From DHVE2 group archaeon (lineage in GTDB: Archaea; Thermoplasmatota; Thermoplasmata; Thermoplasmatales; Aciduliprofundaceae), in the NCBI GenBank assembly GCA_027014065.1, contig JALWEL010000229.1, positions 1 to 6,754 of the forward strand: 6,754 nucleotides of DNA, given 5' to 3'. The notes under the pieces were generated by a model. It was given only the letters and a program-made list of their open reading frames with translations, made no database searches and was not told where the DNA came from. Shown one piece after another: positions 1-6,754 of this stretch; position 1 is the stretch's first letter; the number at the start of each line of letters is the position of its first letter. The translations under genes were made by a program, and so were the position numbers.

Positions 1-1494
1 ATAGCGAAGGAGCATTGGGTGGCGCCGGAAATAATAAATCACACTGAAGAGAGAATAATGAACGTCACCCTTCGGGCATACGGCTCGGGGGTGGAAGTGA
101 AAGGGCTGAGGTTCAAAAGCCCCGATTACGCGAAATTCGAAGGAATTATAGGAAGTACTTTCGGGGGCAGGTATTTCCCCGAGAATATGACATACCTTTT
201 CACCAAGGCGGTTTTCGTGAAAAATAATGGAGAGGTTGTAATTCCCATATACGCGAAGTTTTCGGAATTGAACGGGAGCACGGTTTCCCTCGCTCTTAGT
301 TCATTAATCTCTGATTCGCCGGCGGCCGTTGATTTCTCACCGGTGCATGTTTCTTATCTCGGTACGCCTCCATCTGACCCCCGTATAGATGGAGGATTCG
401 GAGAGTGGAAAATTCTGAATGTGGACGGAAAAAATGACACATTGATGCCGCAGAATCTCAATCCAGAAGAGATCCGCTCAATTGCGGAGAACGCGGATAT
501 CACTAAATTTGGGAGAATAGTGAGCAACAAGACATATTTCTACGTGGAATCAATGGGTCAGATTCTCAGGGGCACGTATATTGGAGATGACAGCGGGTTG
601 GAAAGAATAGAAGAAGGGAATAGAACTCCCTCGGGGTCCCCGGGGGTGGGGGAAGCGCCCATAAGGAACGACACCGATGTGGTTTATATCGCGATAGATG
701 AAGATAATAACCTCAACACAGGTTACAGGTGGATGGGGATAGGTGCTGATTATCTAATCGAAGTGCAGGGCAAGATGCAGGAGGTCACAAAGGCAATTTT
801 AGAGAAATACTCGCAAGGCGCATGGAAGCCCGTGGGGCCGGTGAAGGTGGCAATATCGAATCATGGCCTGGAACTCTCCGTCAATTTGCGCCTCGGCGGG
901 AAATATGTGATTTATGTGAATAACTGGCTGAACGTGTGGGATTCTGCATCAAAATTTGGAATGGATACAAGAAGTTCTATAACGGATAAGATAGTTTTGA
1001 ACGAGCTTTATATAGGGTCTGATGGAACGCTTCAATGGATAGAAATTTGCAACTCATATGAGGTAGATGAAGATATATCAGGATGGGATATAGTAGTCAC
1101 GGATGGACTTAGCGGACAAATAGTTTATACTTTTGACAGTGGTACAACTATACTCGCCCATGATTTTTCTATGGCCGATCCCCTAGACTCAAATTTAAAT
1201 GTAGCAGGTAAGACAGTAATTTTAAGAGATAGTAATGGTAATAGTATTGATTCTGTAACTGTGCCTGCGGACACCTATACCACGGATATGTCATATGGCA
1301 GATACTCTGACTCCGATGGCAATCCTACTACAGACTGGGACTGGATGGATCCTACATATGACTCTCAAAATCCTCAGGAAGTCCCTGAATTTTCCGATTT
1401 CACGTTTGTGGTTATTGCTTTGCTCATGGTAGGTGGTGCGAATGCCGTTGTTCGGAGGAAAAAAGGCAAAAAAAGAGAAGGCGAAATTGAGTGA
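1..1494 (+). CDS. Cell-surface protein with CBM9/DOMON-like domain, lamin-tail domain and PEF-CTERM sorting tail (5' partial)
   Basis: The frame is open from base 1 to the TGA at 1492-1494 (497 codons), so the gene begins upstream. A GTG at 19 follows AAGGAG at 7-12 at good spacing. However, it would give a protein without a signal peptide, which does not suit a PEF-CTERM protein, so I treat it as internal. Counting codons from base 1, residues 1-125 are beta-rich and unrecognised. Residues 126 to about 317 look like a CBM9/DOMON-type beta-sandwich: it opens with DPRIDGGFGEW and contains AIDEDNNLNTGY and GIGADYLIE. Residues 331-457 are a lamin-tail domain, and 461-497 are a PEF-CTERM tail. 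Eight N-X-S/T sequons lie in residues 13-225. The likely role is an exported, glycosylated surface protein, processed and anchored by an archaeosortase. The ligand is unknown. It overlaps the downstream TPR gene by 53 bases. The domain calls are by eye; the tail and LTD are the surest, the CBM9-like domain less so. Confidence 0.9.
   Translation: MAKEHWVAPEIINHTEERIMNVTLRAYGSGVEVKGLRFKSPDYAKFEGIIGSTFGGRYFPENMTYLFTKAVFVKNNGEVVIPIYAKFSELNGSTVSLALSSLISDSPAAVDFSPVHVSYLGTPPSDPRIDGGFGEWKILNVDGKNDTLMPQNLNPEEIRSIAENADITKFGRIVSNKTYFYVESMGQILRGTYIGDDSGLERIEEGNRTPSGSPGVGEAPIRNDTDVVYIAIDEDNNLNTGYRWMGIGADYLIEVQGKMQEVTKAILEKYSQGAWKPVGPVKVAISNHGLELSVNLRLGGKYVIYVNNWLNVWDSASKFGMDTRSSITDKIVLNELYIGSDGTLQWIEICNSYEVDEDISGWDIVVTDGLSGQIVYTFDSGTTILAHDFSMADPLDSNLNVAGKTVILRDSNGNSIDSVTVPADTYTTDMSYGRYSDSDGNPTTDWDWMDPTYDSQNPQEVPEFSDFTFVVIALLMVGGANAVVRRKKGKKREGEIE
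376..951 (+). other. CBM9/DOMON-like beta-sandwich domain region
   Basis: This part of the surface protein starts with an IDG...EW motif (385-408). It continues with a segment reading VVYIAIDEDNNLNTGY and then GIGADYLIE, and a later strand reads HGLELSVNLRL. This order (IDG..W, a central iDxDNN.xTGY, GADY, then a strand with an acidic residue) is common in extracellular beta-sandwich domains of the CBM9/DOMON type in archaeal and bacterial surface proteins. Between the two halves lies a Ser/Gly/Pro-rich linker (about 598-666) coded by very GC-rich DNA. The family assignment is pattern recognition only. The bound ligand, whether sugar, haem or none, cannot be told. Confidence 0.5.
991..1371 (+). 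other. Lamin-tail domain (LTD) in the surface protein
   Basis: The translated segment follows the LTD pattern in order. It begins with IVLNELYI, matching the usual xxINEI start. Next comes LQWIEICNSYEVDEDISGWD, matching the WIEL.N....vdLSGW core, then a YTF strand and a TTILAHDF turn (usual TxLxPG). These are followed by GKTVILRDSNGNSIDSV, matching the dtv.L.d.nG..vDsv strand, and by SYGRY. The end reads DPTYDSQNPQ in place of the usual TPG..N ending. In prokaryotes LTDs are extracellular beta-sandwich modules, often next to nucleases or anchoring signals. Here the domain sits just before the sorting tail. Its DNA is clearly more AT-rich than the rest of the gene. Confidence 0.85.
1381..1491 (+). 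other. PEF-CTERM-type C-terminal sorting and anchoring tail
   Basis: The last 37 residues form the tripartite layout of an archaeosortase substrate. The motif VPEFSD is at 1381-1398. A hydrophobic helix (FTFVVIALLMVGGANAVV) follows at about 1399-1452, then a basic cluster RRKKGKKR at 1453-1476 and a short acidic end. In known PEF-CTERM proteins the helix crosses the membrane with the basic end inside, and a cognate archaeosortase is thought to cut near the PEF motif. No archaeosortase gene lies in this window. Confidence 0.85.
1431..1438 (+). promoter_or_regulatory. Shine-Dalgarno-like site for the TPR gene, inside the upstream gene
   Basis: AGGTGGTG lies three bases before the ATG at 1442. 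It matches the archaeal anti-Shine-Dalgarno complement (GGAGGTGAT) over AGGTG-T with one mismatch. It supports 1442 as the start over the later in-frame TTG codons at 1448 and 1487. GGAGG at 1454-1458 is too far from 1487 to serve it well. The site lies in the codons for the membrane helix of the upstream protein, so initiation here would be coupled to translation of that gene. Confidence 0.6.
1442..1494 (+). other. 53-base gene overlap, dual coding in two frames
   Basis: The ATG of the TPR gene lies 53 bases before the end of the surface-protein gene, with a one-base frame offset. One frame encodes the basic membrane-stop tail (NAVVRRKKGKKREGEIE). The other encodes the lysine-rich start of the TPR protein (MPLFGGKKAKKEKAKLSD). 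The runs of A at 1459-1464 and 1468-1474 supply lysines in both frames. No room is left for a promoter or terminator between the genes, so one transcript is expected. Confidence 0.85.
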
Positions 1495-4400
1495 TCTCAT
1501 TCAGGATATCAATAATGCCAGCAGCTTCGTTCAGCTCGGGGAGACAGAGTCAAAATTGGAATCTGCGAAATTGAAGTACAACGCTGGCGAGCTGCGTGAC
1601 GTTTACGTGGCGCTGGGTAGAAAATATTATCAATTGGGTGATTTGGAGAGGGCAAAGAAATATGCGGATTTAGGCGGGGACTGGGAGCTTTACATTCAAA
1701 TTCTGAAAGAAGAAAAGAACTGCGATGAGATACTGGACTCAATAAACAGATTGGGAGAGACGAAATACGGGGAAATCCTACTGGAATGCTATTACGAGGG
1801 GGGGAATTACGATAAAATACTGGACGGCTACAAGCGATTTTTCGAAGGCTCTGCCAATTCAAAAATTCTCTACTATGCGATGAAATCATCTATATCCCTT
1901 GGAGATGTTGAGCAGATGGAAATAATTAAGAAGAGAGCGGAGGAGATGGGGGAGAAGGACAAGTATTACTATCTCACTCTGGGCGCCTATCACGAGTTCA
2001 TGGGGCATTGCGAAGAGGCAAAGAAATTGTACAAGGAGGGGTTGAAGGAGAAATCTTCTCCAGAAATCCTTTACGCTCTGGCTAGGTGTGAGTACTTCTT
2101 AGGCAATTATGAGGAAGCGAAGGATATTCTGTGGCAGTTGGAAGATGTGGATTTAGGTGTGAAGGCACTTTTCTCGCTCATTTACGCGAAGGAGGGACGA
2201 GTGGATTACGCACTTCAGAGGGTCGATGAGATATTGAAGGTAGACCCTAAAAACAGCTACGCGCTTTTGGCAAAAGCGGTAATAATGCACGAGCACGGAA
2301 TCGAAGGCGCCGATGAAGCTGTGAAAATAGTGTTGGAGAGAGAGCCTTACAATCCCATTGCTTTGAGGATATACGCAGAATCGATGGAATCGAAGAACAA
2401 GGAAGAAGCGAAGAAAACCTATGAAAAATTGATAAAGCTCAATCCAGAAAACCCCATGGCGTATCTGGGCATGGCCCGGCTCAGTGAGGGGGATGAGAGG
2501 GAAGAGTACCTCCAGAAAGTTCTCGAAATAGATCCCAATATCGTGGAAGCGAGAATCATGCTCTCGGAGCTGGTGATCGATGAAGAGCCGGAGGATATTC
2601 TCAAGTTGCTGAAGGGCGTCGATGATCCTCGAGCTCATTATCTCTTGGCTAGGGTGCATTACCACAAGGGAGAATTGGAAGATGCGGAGAGATTCATCAG
2701 AAAGGCTCTGGAGAAGGACGGAAAAAATCTCAAATATCGATTCCTTCTGGCAAAGATAATATACAGAAACAAGCAGGAGGAGGCGGAGGAGATATTGAGG
2801 GCTGTTTTGAAGGAGGAGCCGGATAACGAGGAAGCGAAGAAACTTCTGGCATTTGTGATTGCGAACGTGCATCCCGAGGAGGCGCTATCACTTTTGGAAG
2901 GCTTCAAGGACAAGGATTCCATGGTTATCAAGATAAAGATATACAGAAAATTGGGCAAGATGGACGAGGCCGAGGGAATGATGGAAGAGCTTTTGAAGAG
3001 TAATCTCGCGCCGGAAGAATATTTGGAGCTTGCCAAGATCAGCAGCGATGAGGATGCGGAGCTTCTTTTGGAAAAAGTTCTCTCGCTGGATTCTGAGAAT
3101 GAAGAGGCAAAGTATATGCTTTCCAGAATAATAGTGAAAAAAGATCCAGATAGGGCGCTAAAGCTCATGGAAGACTTAGAGGAAGAGAAGGTGGCAAAGC
3201 TCCGGGGCATCGCATATATGATCAAGAAAAAACCAGAAGAGGCAATGGAAGAATTCCAGAAATGCTCCTCATATGATGTTGAGTGCTTAGAGCATCTAAT
3301 TGACATGGCCATCGAGCTCGATCGCGGAAACGAAGTTATAGCGGAGGGCAAAAAGCTCCTGAAGATTAAAGAATCAAAAGAAAATCTGTACAGGGTCGCG
3401 AAATTATACGAGGGAATCAACGATGAAGAAGCGATGGAAATATACCGCAGAATCGTGCTATTGTACCCCGAAGAGTTAGAAGCGCTTAAGAAATTGGTTA
3501 GATACATGGAGAAGAAGGGCATAAAGGAGGACATCGACGAGTACTACCAGAAAATATACGAGCTTACAGGAGATATTCAGGTGTTAATTAAGCTTGCAAA
3601 TATGTTCAGAGAGAGGGGCGATTACGAAAGGGCATACGACACATATACTAAAATTCTGGCGGATCATCCTGAGCTTGAGGATATAGAAGATAAAAGGGAT
3701 GCGCTTTTGATAGAAATGGGAAGGTACACAGATTTAATCCAGCTCGCCGATTACTGGATTTCAAGGAAGGGCGCAAAGGCAGCCAAGGGCTATTATCTCA
3801 GGGCCATGGCATATAAGAACATAGGGGATCTGGATGAAGCGCTCAAAAACATAGAGAAATGCGTTCAGAAATCAAAGAAATCCAAGTACATGGAGCTTTA
3901 CGCTGAGATTTTGTACTCCATGGGGAAGTATCAGGAGGCTTACGAGGTCATAGGAAAAATAAAATTGAAGACCGCTCACACTCTCCTTCTGAAAGCTAAA
4001 GTTCTCAAGGAGATGGGCAGATACGAGGATGCTGAGAAAATACTGGTCTCTCTGAAAAAATCCACCGAGAGCCTGGAGATAGCGAAAGAACTAGCGGAAA
4101 TTTATGTGCACACCGATAGAAAGGAGGAAGCACTAAGCTATCTGGAAGAAGTTTCAAAGAGCACTGAGGATGTGGATATTTTCGTTTTAGGCACCAAGTT
4201 AGGCTTTCAGGTGGGCGATTACAAAAAGGCACTCAACTTCATAAACAGAGGAATAAGGTATGCCCCTCAAAACGAGGAGCTTTGGCTCTACAAAACGCTG
4301 GTTTTAGAGCATATGGGTGAATACAGGGAAGCTCTGAGCTCGGTGAATAATCTCATAATGATAAACGAGAAGAAGGAGTACCTGCTTTTGAAGGCGAAGA

Positions 4401-6754
4401 TACTCAATGAATTGGGTGAGCATGAGGGAGCGAAGGACATCCTCATGGATTTGGGGGACATGGAGTTCATGGGAATATCGGCGAAAGAAGAACTGGCGCG
4501 GGCACATTACGGCCTTGGCAATTACCGGAAGAGCAAGGAGATTTACCAAGAGCTTGGCATAATGTACATGGTAGCTAAGAATCTCTACATGATGGGCAAG
4601 TACAGGGAAATTTTGAATATGGAAGGCGAGGAGCCAAAGCTTATGGAAGTAAAGGGCGATGCTGCTCTGGCCATGGGGAAAGAGGAGGAAGCCATGAAAT
4701 ACTACAGGCTCGCCATGGAAAGGGGAATAAAAGAAGCGAAAAAGAAGTTGGCCAATCTCTATTACGAATCGGGAAATCTAAACGATGCCTATTCTCTTTA
4801 CGAGGAAATCGGCGATGAAGAATCCCTTAGAAAAATGGCCGAAATCCTTAATACTTGGGGCCAGTTCGCTGAAGCAGCTGAGAAATACCAGGAGTATTAC
4901 GCCATGACGGGAGACAAGGATGCGGGATTGCGTGCATCTAAGATCTATGTTAAATTGAAAAATTATGCCAAGGCGCTGGAAATTTTGGAAGGAATGGGAG
5001 GTGAGGAAGCACTCAAAATGCAGGCGGAGATACATTACACCCTTGGAGATTACGACAAGGCCATAGATTCGCTCAGAAACATGGAAAAAGACGACTTCGA
5101 CGTTCTTCTTCTTTTGGGAAATATCTATCTGGCCAAGGGACAGCCCCATAGAGCGAAGGAATATTATCTACGAGCGTACGAAATCCGCAACGATGATAAG
5201 AAGCTCATAAAATCCTTGGCTAAGACCTACGAGTTGATAGGGGAGCTTTCCACCTCCGCGAGATATCATGAATTGTCCGAAGATAACGAGGGGTACAAGA
5301 GGGCCGAGAAGATATATCGGGAATTGGGAGATTATACCCGCTTGAAATCTCTGTACCAGAAGAGGTTGAGCAAAGGAGTTGACATCGAGGCCATGAAAAA
5401 CCTTGCTGAGATATACTTGATGGAAGGCAACTACGTGGAAGCTCTAAAGTTGTACAAAGAGGTGGAGAAGTTAGAGTTCTCGGCAGAGGTTCTAACGAAG
5501 ATAGGAATGATTTACCTGAAATTGAAGAGATTCTCCGAAGCGGAGAGCTCGCTGAAGAAAGCTCTTGATATAGGAGGTACGGAGGACACTTACTTCTATT
5601 TAGGGGTGCTTTACTCTGAGCAGGGGAAATACAACCTAGCCATGGAGATGCTTTCGAAATCGGGGGAAAAGGAGAGAACAATAAAGGAGCTCTGCAGGGT
5701 TTACGTAGGCATGGGCGATTTGGAGAAAGCCATTCAGTACGGGGAAAGAATAGTGGAGGATATCAACGACGGAGAATCGTGGTATCTTTACGGGCTTGCT
5801 CTAATGCATGTTGGTTTGCTGGAGCAGGCCATAAAAGCGTTCAAGATTGGGGAAGAGAAGGGCTACGGAGGGCACTGGGGTGATTTAGGCAAAATTTACC
5901 TGATGCTCCGGCAGTACGAAAAAGCTCTGAAAGCGGCGGAGCGGGGCGAAGATGAGGAATCTCAGATGGTGGCTGGGCTCGCTTATGCAAAGTTAGGAGA
6001 CTTCGCCAACGCGAGCAACAAGATGGCCAGTGTTCACACGGGAGACTCTTTCAGATATTTGGGCGATATACATCTACTCTCGGTGAGTAAGGGTGAGATC
6101 ACCCATTATCCGTACAATTATGATAAAGACGCACTCAAAGATGCTATGGAGTCGTATAAGATGGCGTTGAAGATGGGTACCAAGTACACGAAGTATGGAA
6201 ATCTCCACAACAATTTGGGCGTGGCTTATATTTTGAGCGGAGATGTAGTTAATGGCACGGAGCACATGGAGATAAGTGGAATGGACGCAGTTAACATGAT
6301 GGGCTCCTATTTGCTCCTGAAGGAGATGGACAGCGCGAAGAAATGGATTGACCAAGAATTCGCAAGTCTGTCCAAGGATGCGCTTTACTGGAACGCCAGA
6401 GGGATATACAACGCGGAATCTGAAAAATACGACGATGCAATGGACAGCTTTAACAACGCACTGAAGTTCAGCTCCAGCGAGATGGAAAAGGAGGTGATCA
6501 CATACAATCGCGCGCTTCTTCTTATAAAATTGGGGATGTACAAAAATGCGCTGGATCTCCTTTCAAAATTATCTCTCAGGGAAGCGTATCTTCTCAGATC
6601 CATAGTTTATTACAACTTGGGTATGTTCGAAGAGGGCAAGGAGAACATATCTAAGTTTGAGGGCGAAGATAAAGAGGGCGAATTGGCGTACATGAGGGCA
6701 TACATAGAATACAAGATTGGAAATCACGGATTAGCTTTGAAATACGTGAATCGT
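1442..6754 (+). CDS. Giant tetratricopeptide-repeat (TPR) solenoid protein (3' partial)
   Basis: An unbroken frame of 1771 codons runs from ATG 1442 to the window end with no stop, so the protein exceeds about 200 kDa. Residues 1-16 are basic (MPLFGGKKAKKEKAKL). There is no signal peptide or membrane helix, so it should be cytoplasmic. The rest is about 50 helix-turn-helix units of TPR type, with the usual Gly at position 8, an aromatic near 11 and Ala near 20. Examples are LGDLERAKKY, LGNYEEAKDIL, RGDYERAYDTY, VGDYKKALNF, LGDYDKAIDSL, EGNYVEALKLY and GMGDLEKAIQY. The unit Gly falls at residues 188, 221, 252 and 286, and later at 1202, 1233, 1267 and 1296, giving periods of 29-34. Some units end in the typical loop (LNPEN, IDPN, EEPDN). 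Residues about 1081-1111 resemble a Sel1-like repeat. TPR arrays bind proteins and scaffold complexes; no catalytic domain is seen. The partner is unknown. It is probably co-expressed with the overlapping surface-protein gene. Confidence 0.93.
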   Translation, partial: MPLFGGKKAKKEKAKLSDLIQDINNASSFVQLGETESKLESAKLKYNAGELRDVYVALGRKYYQLGDLERAKKYADLGGDWELYIQILKEEKNCDEILDSINRLGETKYGEILLECYYEGGNYDKILDGYKRFFEGSANSKILYYAMKSSISLGDVEQMEIIKKRAEEMGEKDKYYYLTLGAYHEFMGHCEEAKKLYKEGLKEKSSPEILYALARCEYFLGNYEEAKDILWQLEDVDLGVKALFSLIYAKEGRVDYALQRVDEILKVDPKNSYALLAKAVIMHEHGIEGADEAVKIVLEREPYNPIALRIYAESMESKNKEEAKKTYEKLIKLNPENPMAYLGMARLSEGDEREEYLQKVLEIDPNIVEARIMLSELVIDEEPEDILKLLKGVDDPRAHYLLARVHYHKGELEDAERFIRKALEKDGKNLKYRFLLAKIIYRNKQEEAEEILRAVLKEEPDNEEAKKLLAFVIANVHPEEALSLLEGFKDKDSMVIKIKIYRKLGKMDEAEGMMEELLKSNLAPEEYLELAKISSDEDAELLLEKVLSLDSENEEAKYMLSRIIVKKDPDRALKLMEDLEEEKVAKLRGIAYMIKKKPEEAMEEFQKCSSYDVECLEHLIDMAIELDRGNEVIAEGKKLLKIKESKENLYRVAKLYEGINDEEAMEIYRRIVLLYPEELEALKKLVRYMEKKGIKEDIDEYYQKIYELTGDIQVLIKLANMFRERGDYERAYDTYTKILADHPELEDIEDKRDALLIEMGRYTDLIQLADYWISRKGAKAAKGYYLRAMAYKNIGDLDEALKNIEKCVQKSKKSKYMELYAEILYSMGKYQEAYEVIGKIKLKTAHTLLLKAKVLKEMGRYEDAEKILVSLKKSTESLEIAKELAEIYVHTDRKEEALSYLEEVSKSTEDVDIFVLGTKLGFQVGDYKKALNFINRGIRYAPQNEELWLYKTLVLEHMGEYREALSSVNNLIMINEKKEYLLLKAKILNELGEHEGAKDILMDLGDMEFMGISAKEELARAHYGLGNYRKSKEIYQELGIMYMVAKNLYMMGKYREILNMEGEEPKLMEVKGDAALAMGKEEEAMKYYRLAMERGIKEAKKKLANLYYESGNLNDAYSLYEEIGDEESLRKMAEILNTWGQFAEAAEKYQEYYAMTGDKDAGLRASKIYVKLKNYAKALEILEGMGGEEALKMQAEIHYTLGDYDKAIDSLRNMEKDDFDVLLLLGNIYLAKGQPHRAKEYYLRAYEIRNDDKKLIKSLAKTYELIGELSTSARYHELSEDNEGYKRAEKIYRELGDYTRLKSLYQKRLSKGVDIEAMKNLAEIYLMEGNYVEALKLYKEVEKLEFSAEVLTKIGMIYLKLKRFSEAESSLKKALDIGGTEDTYFYLGVLYSEQGKYNLAMEMLSKSGEKERTIKELCRVYVGMGDLEKAIQYGERIVEDINDGESWYLYGLALMHVGLLEQAIKAFKIGEEKGYGGHWGDLGKIYLMLRQYEKALKAAERGEDEESQMVAGLAYAKLGDFANASNKMASVHTGDSFRYLGDIHLLSVSKGEITHYPYNYDKDALKDAMESYKMALKMGTKYTKYGNLHNNLGVAYILSGDVVNGTEHMEISGMDAVNMMGSYLLLKEMDSAKKWIDQEFASLSKDALYWNARGIYNAESEKYDDAMDSFNNALKFSSSEMEKEVITYNRALLLIKLGMYKNALDLLSKLSLREAYLLRSIVYYNLGMFEEGKENISKFEGEDKEGELAYMRAYIEYKIGNHGLALKYVNR
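4682..4774 (+). other. Sel1-like repeat within the TPR array
   Basis: The segment reading EEEAMKYYRLAMERG followed by IKEAKKKLANLYYESGN has the Sel1 pattern (A..yYr.A.e.G...A...La.lY..G). Sel1 units are a variant of TPR with a similar fold. It lies in a stretch where the unit period becomes irregular. It may just be a divergent TPR. Confidence 0.5.
6062..6136 (+). other. Irregular loop interrupting the TPR array
   Basis: After the unit LGDFANASNKM the regular helix pattern breaks into a polar, aromatic stretch (LLSVSKGEITHYPYNYDKD, about 6074-6130). It then resumes with ALKDAMESYKMALKMG. The stretch holds His, Pro and three Tyr and has no A/G repeat signature, so it is probably an exposed loop or insert between two helices. 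Its function is unknown. Confidence 0.5.

Noticed and set aside
19..21. GTG as the true start of the surface-protein gene
   Set aside because: AAGGAG at 7-12 gives it a fair ribosome site, but the frame is open upstream to base 1. A start here would leave a PEF-CTERM protein without a signal peptide.
630..660. G/C-rich run as a possible hairpin or regulatory element
   Set aside because: It encodes a Ser/Gly/Pro linker in frame inside the surface protein, and no convincing terminator (stem followed by a T-run) is present.
1459..1474. Frameshift, programmed or by sequencing error, at the A6 and A7 runs joining the two frames into one protein
   Set aside because: Joining them needs a +1 shift, not the usual -1 slip at A-runs. 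The upstream frame also ends in a complete sorting tail, and the downstream frame has its own ATG and ribosome site. Two separate proteins fit better.
2153..2872. A 239-codon minus-strand open frame
   Set aside because: It is antisense to the TPR gene, overlaps another minus-strand frame, and has no recognisable motif or ribosome binding site. It is a shadow.
2659..3534. A 291-codon minus-strand open frame
   Set aside because: It lies wholly opposite the TPR gene. Its Ser/Phe/Leu-rich product is what the complement of Glu/Lys-rich helical repeats gives. It shows no domain and the plus-strand gene is clear.
5220..5681. Minus-strand open frame of about 150 codons, and several shorter ones at 1291-1500, 1509-1889, 4005-4549, 4778-5149 and 6074-6603
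   Set aside because: All are antisense to the two real genes, with low-complexity Ser/Leu/Pro-rich products and no family signature.
1442..6754. Direct DNA repeats or recent tandem duplication within the TPR gene
   Set aside because: Units resemble each other only at the motif level. No two units were seen with near-identical DNA, so the array is old and diverged.

Overview
The window is entirely coding on the plus strand and holds two long genes, each cut by a window edge. The organism looks archaeal. The upstream protein ends in a PEF-CTERM-type sorting tail, a signal known from archaeal surface proteins, and it carries many N-X-S/T sequons. Arginine is mostly AGA/AGG, ATA is a frequent isoleucine codon, and the second gene has a Shine-Dalgarno-like site inside the first. 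A euryarchaeote of the Thermoplasmata/Aciduliprofundum kind would fit, but that placement is an inference and is not secure from 6.7 kb.

Layout: positions 1-1494 hold the 3' part of a secreted, cell-surface protein. It has an N-terminal beta-rich region, a CBM9/DOMON-like beta-sandwich, a lamin-tail domain (LTD) and the PEF-CTERM membrane tail. Positions 1442-6754 hold the 5' part of a giant tetratricopeptide-repeat (TPR) protein. It is open for 1771 codons with no stop and runs off the right edge. The two genes overlap by 53 bases in different frames. No intergenic region, RNA gene, mobile element, CRISPR array or terminator was seen.

How they may work together: the overlap implies one transcript and probably coupled translation. 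One product would sit on the outside of the cell, held by its C-terminal tail. The other has no visible signal peptide or membrane segment, so it is expected in the cytoplasm as a very long superhelical scaffold of about 50 helical hairpins. Whether they act in one process is inferred from gene order only. The most notable points are the size of the TPR solenoid, the dual-coded lysine-rich overlap, the sharp AT-rich shift at the lamin-tail domain, and the restriction of glycosylation sequons to the N-terminal part of the surface protein.
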